A stretch of 64,000 nt of DNA. It comes from Vanessa cardui (taxonomy: Eukaryota; Arthropoda; Insecta; Lepidoptera; Nymphalidae). The stretch covers positions 79,501 to 143,500 of the forward strand of contig NC_061135.1 of NCBI RefSeq assembly GCF_905220365.1, given 5' to 3'. The notes beneath the pieces are model-generated. The model was not told the origin of the DNA, did not search any database, and saw nothing but the letters and a program-made list of their open reading frames with translations. Shown piece after piece: positions 21,066-33,734 of the stretch. The position numbers and the translations under genes were made by a program. Numbering within the stretch: the stretch's first letter is position 1; every line of letters starts with the position of its first letter.

Positions 21066-24000
21066 GTAGACGGCGACGTAGACGCACACATGGAAACATT
21101 GTGCTACTTTCGGAAATCCCACGTCATTAAACACGGAACTTTTGTTTCAGTATCGCTATAAGAATGAATTGTGAAAAAGCAAGTCTTGTGCTTGAAACCG
21201 TATGTGAAGATGACCAGATATTGTGTGTCAAAGGGCCCGCTCACCACGGCTTGTCGAGCTCGCTACATCACCTCCGGCTTCACGCTTGCCGTCACGCGAC
21301 AGTACCCCCCGCCCCCCGCCCGTGGCTTCCTGCTTTGATGTTCCGTTTAATTAAATCTACTCTAAAACGCCATGTTTATGTTGTTTTCGTTATGCATGAA
21401 CTGAATATTTTTTTCTCAAACAATATCCTCAGCAATTTGTCCGACGTCCCGCAGGATCGCTTCGAATTATATTTTTAACAAAAAGGAACATTTGGAATAC
21501 ATCACCAGTTCTTTTGTTTGTACGAAAGAACGTTTTGTGCTAATTCTAAACGAGAAATTACCCGCTAACAAGATCGTAATGAATAGTACTATGATAATTA
21601 ATCGGCGCTTACCAGGAGAGCAGCAATTACAATGAATCATAATTATGACGCTGCGAGATTCCCGGCTCGTATTCATCTTCGGATGATGAATATTTAATGC
21701 TCTCTGAAGACGAGATCTCTGATATTTCTACGGCGAGCCTTAATAATGAAGAGTTTGGCTACCTTTTCATTAAAAAAACTTCCGCTTACCCCGGCAATAA
21801 TATACATTTGTTATAATTAACTAAACTTTATGCTTTGCATTAAATGATATATTTATTATTATCTTTTAACGTATCGTTCGGAGCCCTGGCATCGACTTCC
21901 GGAAGTTTTCTTATACATATAAAGCATTGTACGAGGACGTACGGGAGCTGCTATGTATTGTAAACATATAAATCGCATTGATGTCGCGAGTAGTTTCTGC
22001 GTTCGCGTATGCTAGATGTAATGAATTCCGCGAGTCAGATTACTGCCTCTAATGAATACGTACTAGACCTTATTCAGCGCAAGATATTATACAGACTTAC
22101 AATACTTCCAGTGCTTGAAGTGATACATTTGTTTAACATTTTAATTATTTATTTGGAAAGCCAACATGATAGAAATATTACAATGTTCATCAACTCTTAC
22201 AGGCTGCATTTGAAGCGCTTACAACTAGTATTAAATGCGTTTTGATTAAACGTCTCATAATTTACATTCACATTTATTCAAATTTTTCACTATACCGTTA
22301 CAGGTAATCATTAATTTTGCTCCGTTAAATAACTTCAACAGGACAATAGTATATCCAGTTCAAATGGCAGCTGCTGGATGTTTTACTTCAGAATACTGTA
22401 TATAATTATCGTTAAAAACATACACCAACGTTGTACAAGTATGTATTGTGTGGATGGCGCGCCATGCAAACACTGCGCAAGTAACAACTTCTCGAAAAGT
22501 TTGAATCTGTCCGATCGACAGACGGAGGCGAACAATTGCATTATTCCACCCGTTACTCAGGAAACACAATGTTAAAGGATAAAATGTAATTTTACAACAA
22601 CAAAAATTGTAATTAATTTTAATTTATAATCAGAGCGGTGTGACGAGCGCGATATGGGCGCTGACGTCACGCGCTCGACCGGAGGCACTCATTTGTCGCA
22701 TTACGTCAAGCGGGGTATGCGATCGCTTCGTGTCGTGTGACGTGCGCCGCGATTAAAGCTTATACTGGAGGTGAAGTAGGTTTATTATATGATTGTGAGT
22801 GTGTTTGTTGCTTCAGGTTCACTGAACAACCTGCGAATCCCATTAATTCATCAGATATTCAGCAATAAATGATTTAAACAAAAGCTACCTTTTAAGATTA
22901 TCCAAAAGCAAAAAAAGTGTTAATTGCGGCGACAGATAAATCAAATACGAGTCTGTTTATTTTACACTCGAAACACAGGAATCTCTAAATTTCTGATTTC
23001 AGGTAGCTACTGAAATGTTCTAAATATAAAACGCAAAAGTATTTTAGAACCATGTGCGGCTCATTTCAATGTAAATCGGGCATTGCGGTCTTAAGCTTAT
23101 CTAGACCATCAAGGCACTTTAAATGAATAAATAAAGCAATGATTGTTGCTTTCAGTTCTCAAAATGTTCTGCGTAGAATAGTAGTAATGAAGTCGGGCGA
23201 CGGGGACGACATTTCCAGCATATCTTATCCGCTGTTCATCGCCATCACCTCTCAACTCAATGAATCTATCTATGTATCTCGTACTCACAAGTTCTAATTT
23301 ACAGTTTGTTCTCTTACTGCATTTAGTCGTACACTGTACAGCATAACATGTAGTCATGGTGCGAGCGAGACGGCAATAATGATAGTGTGAAAAGCTTTGA
23401 TATTTCCTAATAGCAAGCAGCCTCTGGGAACGACATAGCAATATTGCAATCTATATTAGAAATTAATTCACGGTACGAGAACTAAACTGTGGTCATTATG
23501 GATAGGAAAATTAGTGGTTTAAACTGTACGCCTCTCGTCACAATATTTACTCGCAGAGGGAAATAAATTACATCGTTGCATCGATTCGAATTTAGCAAAA
23601 TCATTTGAATATTGCAGTTGTATGTTATTAAGTAAGGCGTACTCTAACTGCGGCACTGGCCCACAAATTCAACATAATTCAGTGTGCCATAGAGCAAACT
23701 CGCTGTTCTGAAGGATAAAATATTAAATATGATAATCTGGAGAAAAACTGAAGTTACTGACAAAATTAGCAGACTGAAGTGGTAGTCGGCTGTTAACTTT
23801 AGTCTACTGATTTGAATGTGCATTGAAAGAATAATTGCCACATGGAGTAGACTACTAAAGAGCGTAGATTGGCAAACGCAGACCTGAAAAAAACTCGGGC
23901 CCTTTCTGCGCGTGGAAAGCGCGTTAACCTTTTAAGGGAAGGTTTGGTTGCACCTTGGGAGAGACATAGGCATAGAATGTTGAATTGTGATCCCTTAATG

Positions 24001-25733
24001 TAGATGTCAAAATAATTGACGATGACAGAGTATATTTAATAGTTCTTAATTATGTTCTTAATTATTTAATAGTTTCTATTGATAGAAGACTATGTGTTGT
24101 GTTAGTGCGTTTAAGCAAAAAGTGAACAGTCGAGAAGCATAACAGCTATGTTTTGTAAATTAATCACAATCAAAGCTGTGCATATATTATCGTTACACAT
24201 TATTTAATTCGTCAGTTTTCGTTTAACACATTTTAGGGATGTTAGTCTTCATTCAAATATTAAATTACCGGAATCTCGCGGAGAGTAACCCAAGACAAAA
24301 GAAATTAGTCGCTCGGAGTCACATGCGCTCCGCGCTTAGGATCGTTTATTTATTCAAATTCTCACGCCGTACGCCAATTAACTTTAATTTATAATGACAA
24401 AACATTTCTTAGTTACAAATTGTGAATCTTCATTCGCAATGCTTAAAAACGCTTCAATAAAAATCGCGAGAGTGCTTACGATAGTTAAACTTTTTGAGAT
24501 AGGTTTACATGTATTGGTAATCTTACCTTATATATAAATAGTACGTACGTATACGTACAATTTATAACTTAATTAAGTAACGTCAAATATTAAAAAGTAA
24601 TTCTTTGAAATTAAAAATTCGAATTTGCTAGCGTCGCTGTAGCATTAGTCGGTATAAAGTGCACATAACTTGATCGGATAAGGAACAGCGCTATTCAAGT
24701 TTGAAGCAAATCATTGTTTCTTCATGTTTACTAAAACATATATTTCAGTCACTCGTACAACGTCAAATGCAAACACGATATGAAGCGAACGGCGACAAGT
24801 CGAGAACGAAGTCGTTTGCATTCCTGATTTCAATAGCAGCTGTGAGCGTGACGTTAATTGCTTTTTATCGTGTTGCGAATTAACTCGAGTGCAGAAAAAT
24901 GCTACGACTGTGTTATTCAGCTGACACTAAACAGCGGCTAATTATATTATACCACTAACGATATATTCTTTGAACGAAAAAATGATTCCGATTGTAATAA
25001 TGTTGTTCGTGCATTACTCGGATTAAAAACGTATATTCCTGTAATCCTGATATTGGGTCGGACCTTGTAGGTTGCCTTTGTGAGCGAAAAGGGTACTGAG
25101 GGTCCGTGAAATGTAAATGAATGATAATAATGTTCGAATTGAATAATGATGTTAGACTGACACACGTCTTTGTATATTTATTATCAAGAAATGGACGTAG
25201 ATTTTACGTTTCTGGGATTCTGCTATAAAACTGCGGCGCTCACACAAAAAGACTATGCAGTCAAGAATCAGGAGGGTTTTTTAACCATTTCATGAACATG
25301 ACAATTACTTATAAATACTTCTATTGACAAGTTTTGTAGGCGAGAAAAGTGTACGAGTGTGCCTGCCTACTCGTACTCTTGAATCGCTCTGCGGATATAA
25401 CTTGGGACAGGGAGTTTATATACTAGAAAAATATGTAATATTATCAAAAGCCTCGGTCACGGAGGGACGGGATAAATTTAAGAACCTTCTCCCCTGATAT
25501 ATTTAAAGTAACAAAAATATTATGATTTGTTTTCCGGGGGTTAAGCTCGCATTACTGTTTCGTGCGGCCCTTTCGAATCTTTGCACTCGCCTGTACTCGT
25601 CCCTTTCGTCCCTTCGGAACACAATTCAGAAGATCGAAGGATTCAGATTTGAGATGTCGTGATCTTGCGTTAGAAAAACCGACACAGGGATTTTAAATAG
25701 ATTAAAAATATTGTTTCTTAAAATATAAGTGCG
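21066..25733. other. Non-coding stretch, two weak small ORFs
   Basis: No gene supported. Two weak coding hints: an ATG frame at 21164-21478 just after an acceptor-like TTTTGTTTCAG (ending 21150), and a 55-codon acidic stretch at 21649-21816. Neither resembles a known family. GC-rich patches lie at 21225-21320 and 22640-22750; the latter holds a CRE flanked by inverted 8-mers. At 24541-24560 there is a short GTACGTATACGTAC palindrome. The remainder is AT-rich sequence in which I see nothing. Confidence 0.5.
22644..22677. promoter_or_regulatory. CRE inside an inverted repeat
   Basis: TGACGTCA at 22662-22669 (full CRE) lies between CGAGCGCG (22644-22651) and its reverse complement CGCGCTCG (22670-22677). 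A further TTACGTCA follows at about 22704 and TGACGTGC at 22739. This is the densest group of CRE-like words in the window and sits in a CpG-rich islet, so it is a plausible enhancer or promoter element. Confidence 0.35.
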
Positions 25734-25787
25734 AACCCTACCACCAAGTAAATCACGATACGTTATCTTATACTTGGTGGTAGGGTT
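25734..25787. repeat. Inverted duplication of the SINE A head
   Basis: The first 17 bases of the adjacent SINE A (25771-25787, TACTTGGTGGTAGGGTT) also occur as a perfect reverse complement at 25734-25750, separated by 20 bases. No more of a second SINE is visible on the left, so only the head is inverted. This could be a fold-back formed during reverse transcription or repair, or a remnant of a head-to-head insertion. Confidence 0.8.
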
Positions 25788-26050
25788 TTGTGCAAGTCCG
25801 TCTGGGTAAGTACCACCCACTCATCAGTTATTCTACCGCCAAATAACAGTACTCAGTATTGTTGTGTTCCGGTTTAAAGGGTGAGTGAGCCAGTGCACAA
25901 GGGACATAACATCTTAGTTCCCAATTTTGGTAGATTGACGATGTACGAAATAGTTAATATTTCTTACAGCGTCATTGTCTATGGGTGATGGTAACCATTA
26001 ACCATCTGGTGGCCCTTATGCTCGTCCGCCAACCTACACCATAAAAAAAA
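25771..26050 (+). repeat. SINE A, copy 3
   Basis: Starts TACTTGGTGGTAGGGTTTTG and contains ACCACCCACTCATCAGTTAT, GGGTGAGTGAGCCAGTG and TCATTGTCTATGGGTGATGG, ending CCGCCAACCTACACCAT plus 8 A. Relative to copy 2 it lacks about 10 bases (TAACTACAGG) and a few near GGTAGATTGACG. Confidence 0.9.
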
Positions 26051-27540
26051 GATTTAAAGTTATGTAACCGAAAACTTTGAGAGACTATCAAACTTTTTTG
26101 CGATTTTTATATTTGGCCCTAATTTATTTCAAACTGTCTTTTTCAGCTTTGCTAAGATTTTACAATTCATCAAAAGTGAACTTAAATATTTACAACAGTA
26201 CATAATGACATTTTTTCGTATTTAGTATGAAGGTATTCAGTATATTAATGAATAGTAATACGTACATATTTATATTATTATAAACTCTCATAATTTTATT
26301 GTTTGCTCTACACGCGCTTGGAGAGGGAATTACAAAGCCTAAGTGTTACGAGGCAGTTGTCGCTCGTGTAATGTGTCTTAATCCTAATATTGTAGGTCAG
26401 ATGACAAGGAGGCAAAGAAAGCGGCCTCGTGCGGCCGCGAGCAGACAAGTGCGGCACCGCATGTGTCACGGCGCGCGGCGCAATGTGTCGAAACGCCGAG
26501 GCCGCGTTTATTGTTTGGTGCCTGTGCCTCTTATTTTACTGCGACGCTGAGAATGTAGGTCATAGTATAGGTATTCCATAATTTAATGCACATTCGGGCC
26601 CTGTACGCAAATGGGTGATTATCATAATTATTTCACTGAATTTCCACTTAAATTTATTATTCTCAGATATAACATGGCAGCTTAAACGTTTCCACCGCAC
26701 AATAAATGTCCGTATTAGTGATACTGCGCAGCCAGAAATATAATACGCCGGAACAAAGAGATAACATTCAGAACATTTTTCGACGAATAACTCTTCCGTA
26801 TGAACCGCGCACAAAAGCTCAGTATTAGTATTCTAAATTGCGTCGTCATGTCCGACAACGAGCACATCTGTTAAAATAATAACAGTCGTATCGCCGGCTC
26901 TGCTGAGCCGCGTCGCAATCCGAGCAAGTGCTGGAGGCGCAGACGGGCGACGGCGCTCTGCAAACAAAGGCCGCCACTCGATTGGCAATTTCAGCTCACG
27001 CGGAAAATCTAAGGTCGGTTGTAAATTAGAACGTTAATTTATAATATTACTGAAGTTTGTGATGCAGTCATCATCAAATAATAAAACATGAGTGCTTCCT
27101 TTATAGCCACATTTTGTATTAAGCTATAATTTTGTACTGACTGATATTGTAATATGTAAGGTTCCTAGTGTAAAACACATACATATTTGTACAATTGATA
27201 TTAAATTCGTGACAATTTTCTAAGTAATCTCTTTCACAAGTGTGCTTGTGTTGAGATGACGATTATCACGCAGTTATAATCCGATCACTTCGATGGTACG
27301 CTTAAAGACAATATTTAGTAACAACTAAGTCTGTTGGATAATTATTATAATCAATTATTAATAATATAATATTATATAATATCTTTTCCGTATAATTAAT
27401 AGATATAATATCTATTCATTATACATTCCTCTTTGTAATAAATAATACTGATACACACGTTTTAAGATGTCACGCAAAATATACTGTCTATTATTATATT
27501 CCATTAATTTATAGTTTCGGATCTACTAGCTTAGTGCTTT
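26051..27540. other. Non-coding stretch with GC islets
   Basis: No gene supported. CpG-rich patches lie at 26415-26550 and 26890-27000. The first can be read as an Arg-rich plus-strand frame after a CAG (26401), but it has no recognisable domain and no clear donor. 27340-27440 is AT-only low complexity. Confidence 0.55.
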
Positions 27541-27757
27541 CTTTTCTTTTTTTCATTGGTATAGGTTGGCGACGAGCATATGGGGGCCCATATGGGTGGT
27601 AGGTGGTCACCATCACCCACAGACAAAGAAACTGTAAGAAATATTAACTATTCCTTACATCATCAATAAGCCACCAACCTTGGGAACTAAGATGTTATGT
27701 CCCTTGTGCCTCTACAGGCACTGTAACTACTTACACTGGCTCACTCACCCATCAAAG
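27541..27757 (-). repeat. SINE A, copy 4 (5'-truncated)
   Basis: On the minus strand it carries the middle and 3' part of SINE A. On the plus strand one reads a T-rich tail, ATTGGTATAGGTTGGCGACG, GTGGTCACCATCACCCACAG, ACCAACCTTGGGAACTAAGA and GGCTCACTCACCC. The head is missing, which fits 5' truncation. A small duplication near 27705-27740 (repeated ACTGTAACTACTTACACTG-like words) distinguishes it. Confidence 0.85.
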
Positions 27758-30132
27758 TGCTTTCTGAGAATTTGTAAAAAAAAACCTTTGGTTAGAATAC
27801 ATGTATCTTTTTTTATTTTCAATACTATGTTTGAATGAGTTATACTTGTACGCGTCATCTCATGTTTATTCATAAAGGAAAACACCGTAAGCCACAGTGG
27901 AGCCGAGTGGTGAAAAACGCTCTAAGCAATCCCCTTAATGGGAGAAGCCCCTACTCTACAAAACAGATTTGTTCTGTTTTTGATTACAGATACATTTCGC
28001 TTTTCCTTTTTTGTAAGCGCCGTATATAATTGTCTTTATGTAAATACGTTCTATGAAAGCTTTGAGTATTTGTATTTTAGGCGTTTTCCTTTGTGGTGTA
28101 AATTAATGTATTATAATCGAGTCGTTTTTATTGCGACCGGAGCTCGCAGGCCGATAGGATAGCGGCCGGAGCGCCGTCGGCTCAGGCAGCCTCGCTCGGA
28201 ATCGTTACGCTTTGATGAAGCAATTATATCAATCCCAAACTGTCATGAATGCTAAGAAGTCGCCGCCATTGTCGCCGCCATTGTCGCTCCACATTGATAT
28301 CATTTCAACCGAAATTATATTCAGTCGTTTGGATTGAATAATAATAATGTTTGATTTTCATTTATTTGAAGTACTCCCGCTATTGTGTCCCGCGATGAAA
28401 TATAATTTTCATTGTATTGCCATTAAAATAATACCATTTTCATTGTGAATGTCATGTATTCAACCTCGCTAACTATGTAGACTTTTTAATTCATAACATT
28501 TGAATAACCATTCAGTTTGGGGTTGAAAACCTTATTAACTTTTATGGATGACACAATTTCGAAGAACAAAATATTACCATGGTTATACGAGTAGGTTTAA
28601 TTTGATTAAGTACGGTGTTAAAGAAAACAAATCCTTAATCTAAAATGTTGGTACATCCCTACTACGGCGGCTGTGATGTCGAGGATGACTCAAAACGGAT
28701 AATGTTTGTTGTTTCGTATTCTCTGTAAAATTGTGTTGGACTAGCGTGAAAATATCTTAAACGCTGTCATCGCATTACGTGCGAGTCACACCCAAGTGTT
28801 TATTGACACTGCAGCGCAAACTGGCTGTTAGCATCGTTATAAAAAGTACTCTAATATATAATCTCATAGACCTTTTGTTCGTATAAAAAACAACTCCACA
28901 CATGGATTCTTCCGCGTAGAGTAAACACGTTTGTTTTCCGTTTATTCACTTAATGGAAAATGTTTTAAGCTTTTATTTCCGAAAGAGCTTAAGTGTTTTA
29001 AAACGAAGCAAACATTAGCAACAAGCGTAGGTGTAATAAAGGCCGCCGCGCGACCTCTCGGCAGCTCGGGTCGCACAATTACACTCGAGACGGGCTGACG
29101 AATTGTTTGCTTAGCGCATTAGTTACGGCTCTCGTGTCTAATGACAATTACGAGGGACAAAGAAAATAGAGCGCGAACTTGGCCAGGAAATTGTCTTCTT
29201 TCACGCGCTCTGAGGGCGAGCGAGATGCGCAGCGGCCGCTAAGTGAGGCGCTCCGTTAGTGGACGCGAGCTGATAATCCGTCTGTCACTCTTGCGATTAC
29301 AGTAATTTAATAAAACGCCGAGGGCATGTTTTTACTATTGTATAAAATATTTTAGTAGTTTCATTTTATTTATATTTTTTAATTTGTTTGTATCATTTGA
29401 TAAATTCGACCTTTCACCCGACAACAACGACGTTTTATTCTTGTGTTTGTGATTTAAAATCCAGATTTTAAAATTATTCTCATTTATATTTTTTTAATAT
29501 TTTATTAATAATAATAAACAGTTTCAATTTAACAAAGCATAACAAAAGACAAATTGAAAATAAATAACTAGCACATAGCACGCAGTTCGAGAATAACACG
29601 ATCTCGTAGATGCCTTAACACGCTCAATAACAACTTAAGAGAACTCTTCAGTTGCCAGGACGTTGCTTTTTACGTCGAGCGAAGAGCAAACGGGTCGGCG
29701 CGGGGGTGCGGGCGCGGGGTGAGATTACTTGCGACCGTACACGAGAAGAAATAGAAATGTCAACAATTCCATTTCGACGGCAACATCCACCGAGCCCCGT
29801 CCGACGCGGCTACAGAAATGAGGACTACATGTAATTTCACTTGGAATTCGTTCGAATTCGAAAGAATTCTTTTTTGTAATCTACTCATACAAAAAACCTA
29901 CAACAGGATTGTATCCGTACGCGATATATTTCGTATAAAACAAACACAAAACTTAAACTGAAATGTAATCAACCGAGTGAACTGAAGTGCATTATTATAA
30001 CAATTATTTTATTAACTAAGTGTTTTTTTCTTAATAGCCGTGAAAACATTAAACGTCATTGCAAACTATATTAGTTTGTTATCTTCATATATTACTTCTT
30101 GAATTCTTATTACAAATAAGACAATTATATTA
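27758..30132. other. Non-coding stretch with GC islets
   Basis: No gene supported. GC-rich patches: 28130-28200, 29035-29110, 29205-29280 and 29650-29730. The last can be read as a short Arg-rich frame on plus (29652-29834) without a known domain. 29845-29870 holds three GAATTC words close together. A 12-bp tandem duplication with GCCGCCAT (28259-28282) is listed separately. Confidence 0.5.
28259..28282. promoter_or_regulatory. Tandem GCCGCCATT pair
   Basis: Two exact 12-base units (GTCGCCGCCATT) in tandem, followed by GTCGC. GCCGCCAT is the known core of YY1 and its insect counterpart Pleiohomeotic, a DNA-binding member of Polycomb complexes. Single GCCGCCAT sites also occur at 35015-35022 and, inverted, at 44698-44705. 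Polycomb response activity is inference only. Confidence 0.3.
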
Positions 30133-30390
30133 AGACTAGCTGTTACCCGTAACTTTGCTCGCGTGGAATATGAAAATATTTACAAATGAACATAAAATAT
30201 TACATTTATGACCATCTTGATCTTTGTTTATAGCATTTTTTCCATTTAAAAGGAACCTATGTCCTTTCTCAGACTCTAGACTATTTGTGTACCAAAATTC
30301 ATTTCAATCGGTTCAGTAGTTTTGGTGTGAACGCGAGACAGACTGAAAGAGTTAACTTCGCATATTATATTATATAATATTAGTACGGAT
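30133..30390 (+). repeat. Interspersed repeat D, copy 1
   Basis: Starts ACTAGCTGTTACCCGTAACT then TTGCTCGCGTGG, continues with AACCTATGTCCTTTCTCAGA, ATTCATTTCAATCGGTTCAG, TAGTTTTGGTGTGAACG and CGAGACAGACTGAAAGAGTT, and ends ATATTAGTACGGAT. This order is familiar from a high-copy dispersed repeat in Lepidoptera and other insects. The class is unclear to me (a LINE 3' end is possible). Related, more decayed copies are at 40147-40350 and 41311-41450. Confidence 0.7.
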
Positions 30391-30994
30391 TACCTATAAA
30401 ATGCCTCTTCGGACCCTCCTCGTAATTTTTCTTCAATTTTTTTGATATCTCGTAATGTATAAACTATAACAAACCGTAAAGAGCAAAGAGTACCTCCTTT
30501 AGTGTTAACGTTTCAATAATGTGTAATTTGGATAACCAAGTCAATAATATATTAATTAATATATATAGGATTATTACCGGGTGTCAAATATTCAACCTAA
30601 ATTTCTCTCCTGAATTAATTTAGCCAATTACACTTAGTAATCAATGAACTAAGAAGAAAAATACATATACGCATTGAACATGGAACCTTCTCTATTTGTT
30701 GAATTCAAAAATAAATAAACCTAAGTGATAATATCACTTACAGTACGTACGTACAAGCTCCCTCGGTAAGTGAACGCATCATACAGACGCAGCCCGACGC
30801 CTTACGGATATTAAAAATGTATTCAGGAGGGATCAAATTCTATTGCCTACGTTTGCGACGGCGTTTACAATTTATATAAATCTACAACATGTATCGGATT
30901 CGGAAATGCGATTCAACGAGAAAATACAGCAAACATTCTTGCCGCGCGACTATGATGTGTATAGTAACTGTTTTAAGTTTATGTTTTTGTTGAA
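30391..30994. other. Non-coding stretch
   Basis: AT-rich, with nothing recognisable. A TACGTACGTAC word lies near 30744-30754. Confidence 0.5.
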
Positions 30995-31288
30995 CGGAGA
31001 TAGCCCAGTGGTTAGAACGCGTGCATCTTAACCGATAATTGTGGGTTCAAACCCAGGTAAGCACCAATGAATATTCATGTGCTTTGTGTTTATAATTCAT
31101 CTCGCACTCGGCTACGAAGGAAAACATCGTGAGGAAACTTGCACGTTTCTAATTTCATTGAAATTCTGCCACTTGTTTATTCCACCAAGCCGCATTGGAT
31201 CAGCGTGGTGGAATATGTTCTTCATTAAGGGAGAGAAAACCTTAGCCCAGCAGGGTGAAATTTGTAGACTGTTGTTGATGTTGTATGT
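30995..31288 (+). repeat. SINE B, copy 1 (tRNA-derived, near full length)
   Basis: The pol III promoter is visible: A box TAGCCCAGTGGT (31001-31012) and B box GGGTTCAAACC (31043-31053). The body contains TTTATAATTCATCTCGCACT, GGAAAACATCGTGAGGAAAC, TTTCATTGAAATTCTGCCAC and GCGTGGTGGAATATGTTC, and ends CCTTAGCCCAGCAGGG, with a tail GTTGTTGATGTTGT. It belongs to the subfamily with a GTT/GAT-type tail. Confidence 0.9.
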
Positions 31289-33154
31289 TTTTAGTTCATT
31301 AAATAAATAATACAACAATAAATATATAAACAATACCTGCACGTTATAAATATACTACAATACACAGCTCTTCAGTGAAACTAGATTGAATGTAAGGGAA
31401 GGTCGGGAAGCAAGCGAGGGCGCGCCCGTGTTGTATCGAGTGAGGCAGTTTAATTTAGTGATACGGCTGCGGTGGGATTGGATTGGCGACATGAAAGTAA
31501 TACGGCGCAGCACCTCCGCTGCAGCTCCGATCCCGAAACGTTTTTGTATATTGCTTATTAAATTGATCGCATTTCGGTCAACATTTAATTTCAAACAGTA
31601 TTGTAGACCTATGATTTGTACGTGATCCTGACGTGGTCCAACTATGGTTACTGATATCTATATTTCGATGCGTTGTATATTTATATTAGGTTACAGAATG
31701 CGTCATTGCAGAATTTGCTAAGGTTAATGTAGGTCGTCTTCATGTTATTAGATAAATAGTTTTAGATGTTCCGAAACCAATTACTGGTAAGTACAATAGA
31801 CGAACACAAGTGTGAATGAAAATGGAACTCAATTTGCATATAATACACCAGCAAATCGTATATTGCCATTAAATTTGATGACAAGGGCAGAGTAAATAGC
31901 AACACACATACAACAGCAGGGAATTCAAATGAAGAGTATTTTTACGCTCAACGTTGTCCATCAGAGCGGAGTACGCGATTCTATTTTCTATTCATTAAAA
32001 TTTGAACGATATAAAAACAAATCGAACGTACTCAAACATTTATAACAATTGAAAATATATATTTATGAGATGATATTTACATTTGTATCACATTTATTAA
32101 AGTTACTTTAAAAGTGAAATGTAAAATAATATTAATCTGTAAATATATTATATGTGACTGTTCATATAATGTACGCGCAAATTCCATTATTCATTTATAA
32201 CTTCACCTGTTTGTCGTATATTATTTAGTACTTTGGTTTTTATTTATCGATGACGTGTGTTTTATGGCGCGGTCTATATAAATCTATTCTGAAATATTTT
32301 ACTGGTTGCGTTATGTAAGCAAAGTTAAATTTCGTCGGCATCGTAAATACATGTACACCTGGTTTCCGATTCCGTATGTTATTACGTCACTAATAAATCA
32401 TAATAACATTAAAAAATATTTTATTTAGGTTGTCTCATTAAATCACTTTTGAATAGTTATGTTAAAGTATTCAATGTAACGGTATCACAGGGCTGTAAAA
32501 TATCATTAATACAACCTTTTTGACAAATTACAGGTTATTTCTAGTAGAGATTTTACAGCAGCGGTTCATAGACAGAATTTTGGCAGAGTTACACTCGGGT
32601 TTTTCACAAAATACGAGTTTTTGTCTTCTCTCTCCGATCGGGTTCGTTTGCCCTCTCATCGGACTGTGGTACGTGTAACAGAGAGTGTACATATATAACT
32701 TATAATGTATAACAATGTGATAGTAACTAATAAAAAGTTGTCATATAATTCTTACTTCAATTTAAGCTGAGTAGTTCGTCCGGAAACGATCAGCGGGCTA
32801 TATTCTTAATACCATGTCATATTGACGATCGTTAATCATCTTTCTAATAGTCAACCTCATTTGATATTCTCAAGTGTAAATTAGCAAATTGTACATTGCG
32901 GGCAAGCTAGTCATTATGTAAATTACATTATATTTCTTTTTTTAGTTCGTGCATTAACTTTTACTTACTTCATTAAAATTAAACAGCTTATTACGAGATT
33001 ATTATTTTAGTGCAGATTTGTTAACACAAACATAAGTACACTCTATACATCATTACTATAATGTGATGCGGCAGTGTTGTTGGACTCAGGGCGGTAATTA
33101 TTCTTTGAGGCACGAGGGTCGAGACACCGTAAACTTCCGAAATTAGCTTTGCTA
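31289..33154. other. Non-coding stretch
   Basis: No gene supported; AT-rich. Open frames at 31386-31625 (both strands) lack recognisable domains. Nothing else visible. Confidence 0.5.
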
Positions 33155-33243
33155 CTAAGACTCGATCTGCCCCGAGTTTTGTACCCCCTGGGTGAGACTG
33201 GGGTCAGCGCCCTTTTAAGCTAGCTGCTAGACCAACGAATTAG
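33155..33243 (-). repeat. Possible tRNA-like SINE head (decayed)
   Basis: On minus: ATTCGTTGGTCTAGCAGCTA, then GCTTAAAAGGGCGCTGACC, then CAGGGGGTACAAAACTCGG. CGTTGGTCTAG-TGGCTAG with a following GGG-TTC-like region is the form of several lepidopteran tRNA-derived SINE heads. Here the B box is degraded. There is no second copy in the window. Confidence 0.35.
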
Positions 33244-33734
33244 TAGTATTCCTATTAATAAGTACCAAGTACAATCTTTGATAAATGAAATGTAGTAGGA
33301 TTTCTTAATGGAAATCCTTTAATCCAGTCACGCCGTTCCGAATGTGCCAGGAACGTTACCCGCTCTTGCTTCGAATATTTTTCTTTTTTAAATAAAATGT
33401 TTCCCATTTTCCAGACAAGTTCTCGTATAGTTTGTTTATCTTCGGTTTCGTTCCGCCCGAGGAGAGTCATGCGGAGCGTAAGACGTTGCAGCGACTCGAC
33501 AAACGGCCGGAGGTCTTAATTCGGATCGGATCTTACTGTTATTGCCTCCCGCGCTCCTGCGATCAGCACTACTTCTACCTCGATACACGGTATATATCAC
33601 ACATGTATACCATAGCTTTACAGAATATATTATATAAAGTGGAAAAAAAATTAGTAAAAATATAAAACTCAATAAAACATTTTCTTAGCAGTCATATATT
33701 AGTGTTGTATTATATCTTCATGATGAATAAAAAA

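Noticed and set aside
26299..26550. Arg-rich frame in a CpG islet
   Set aside because: Arg and Pro richness follows from CpG content; no donor, no domain.
29845..29870. Triple GAATTC block
   Set aside because: Three AT-rich 6-mers close together are unremarkable here and no wider pattern extends from them.
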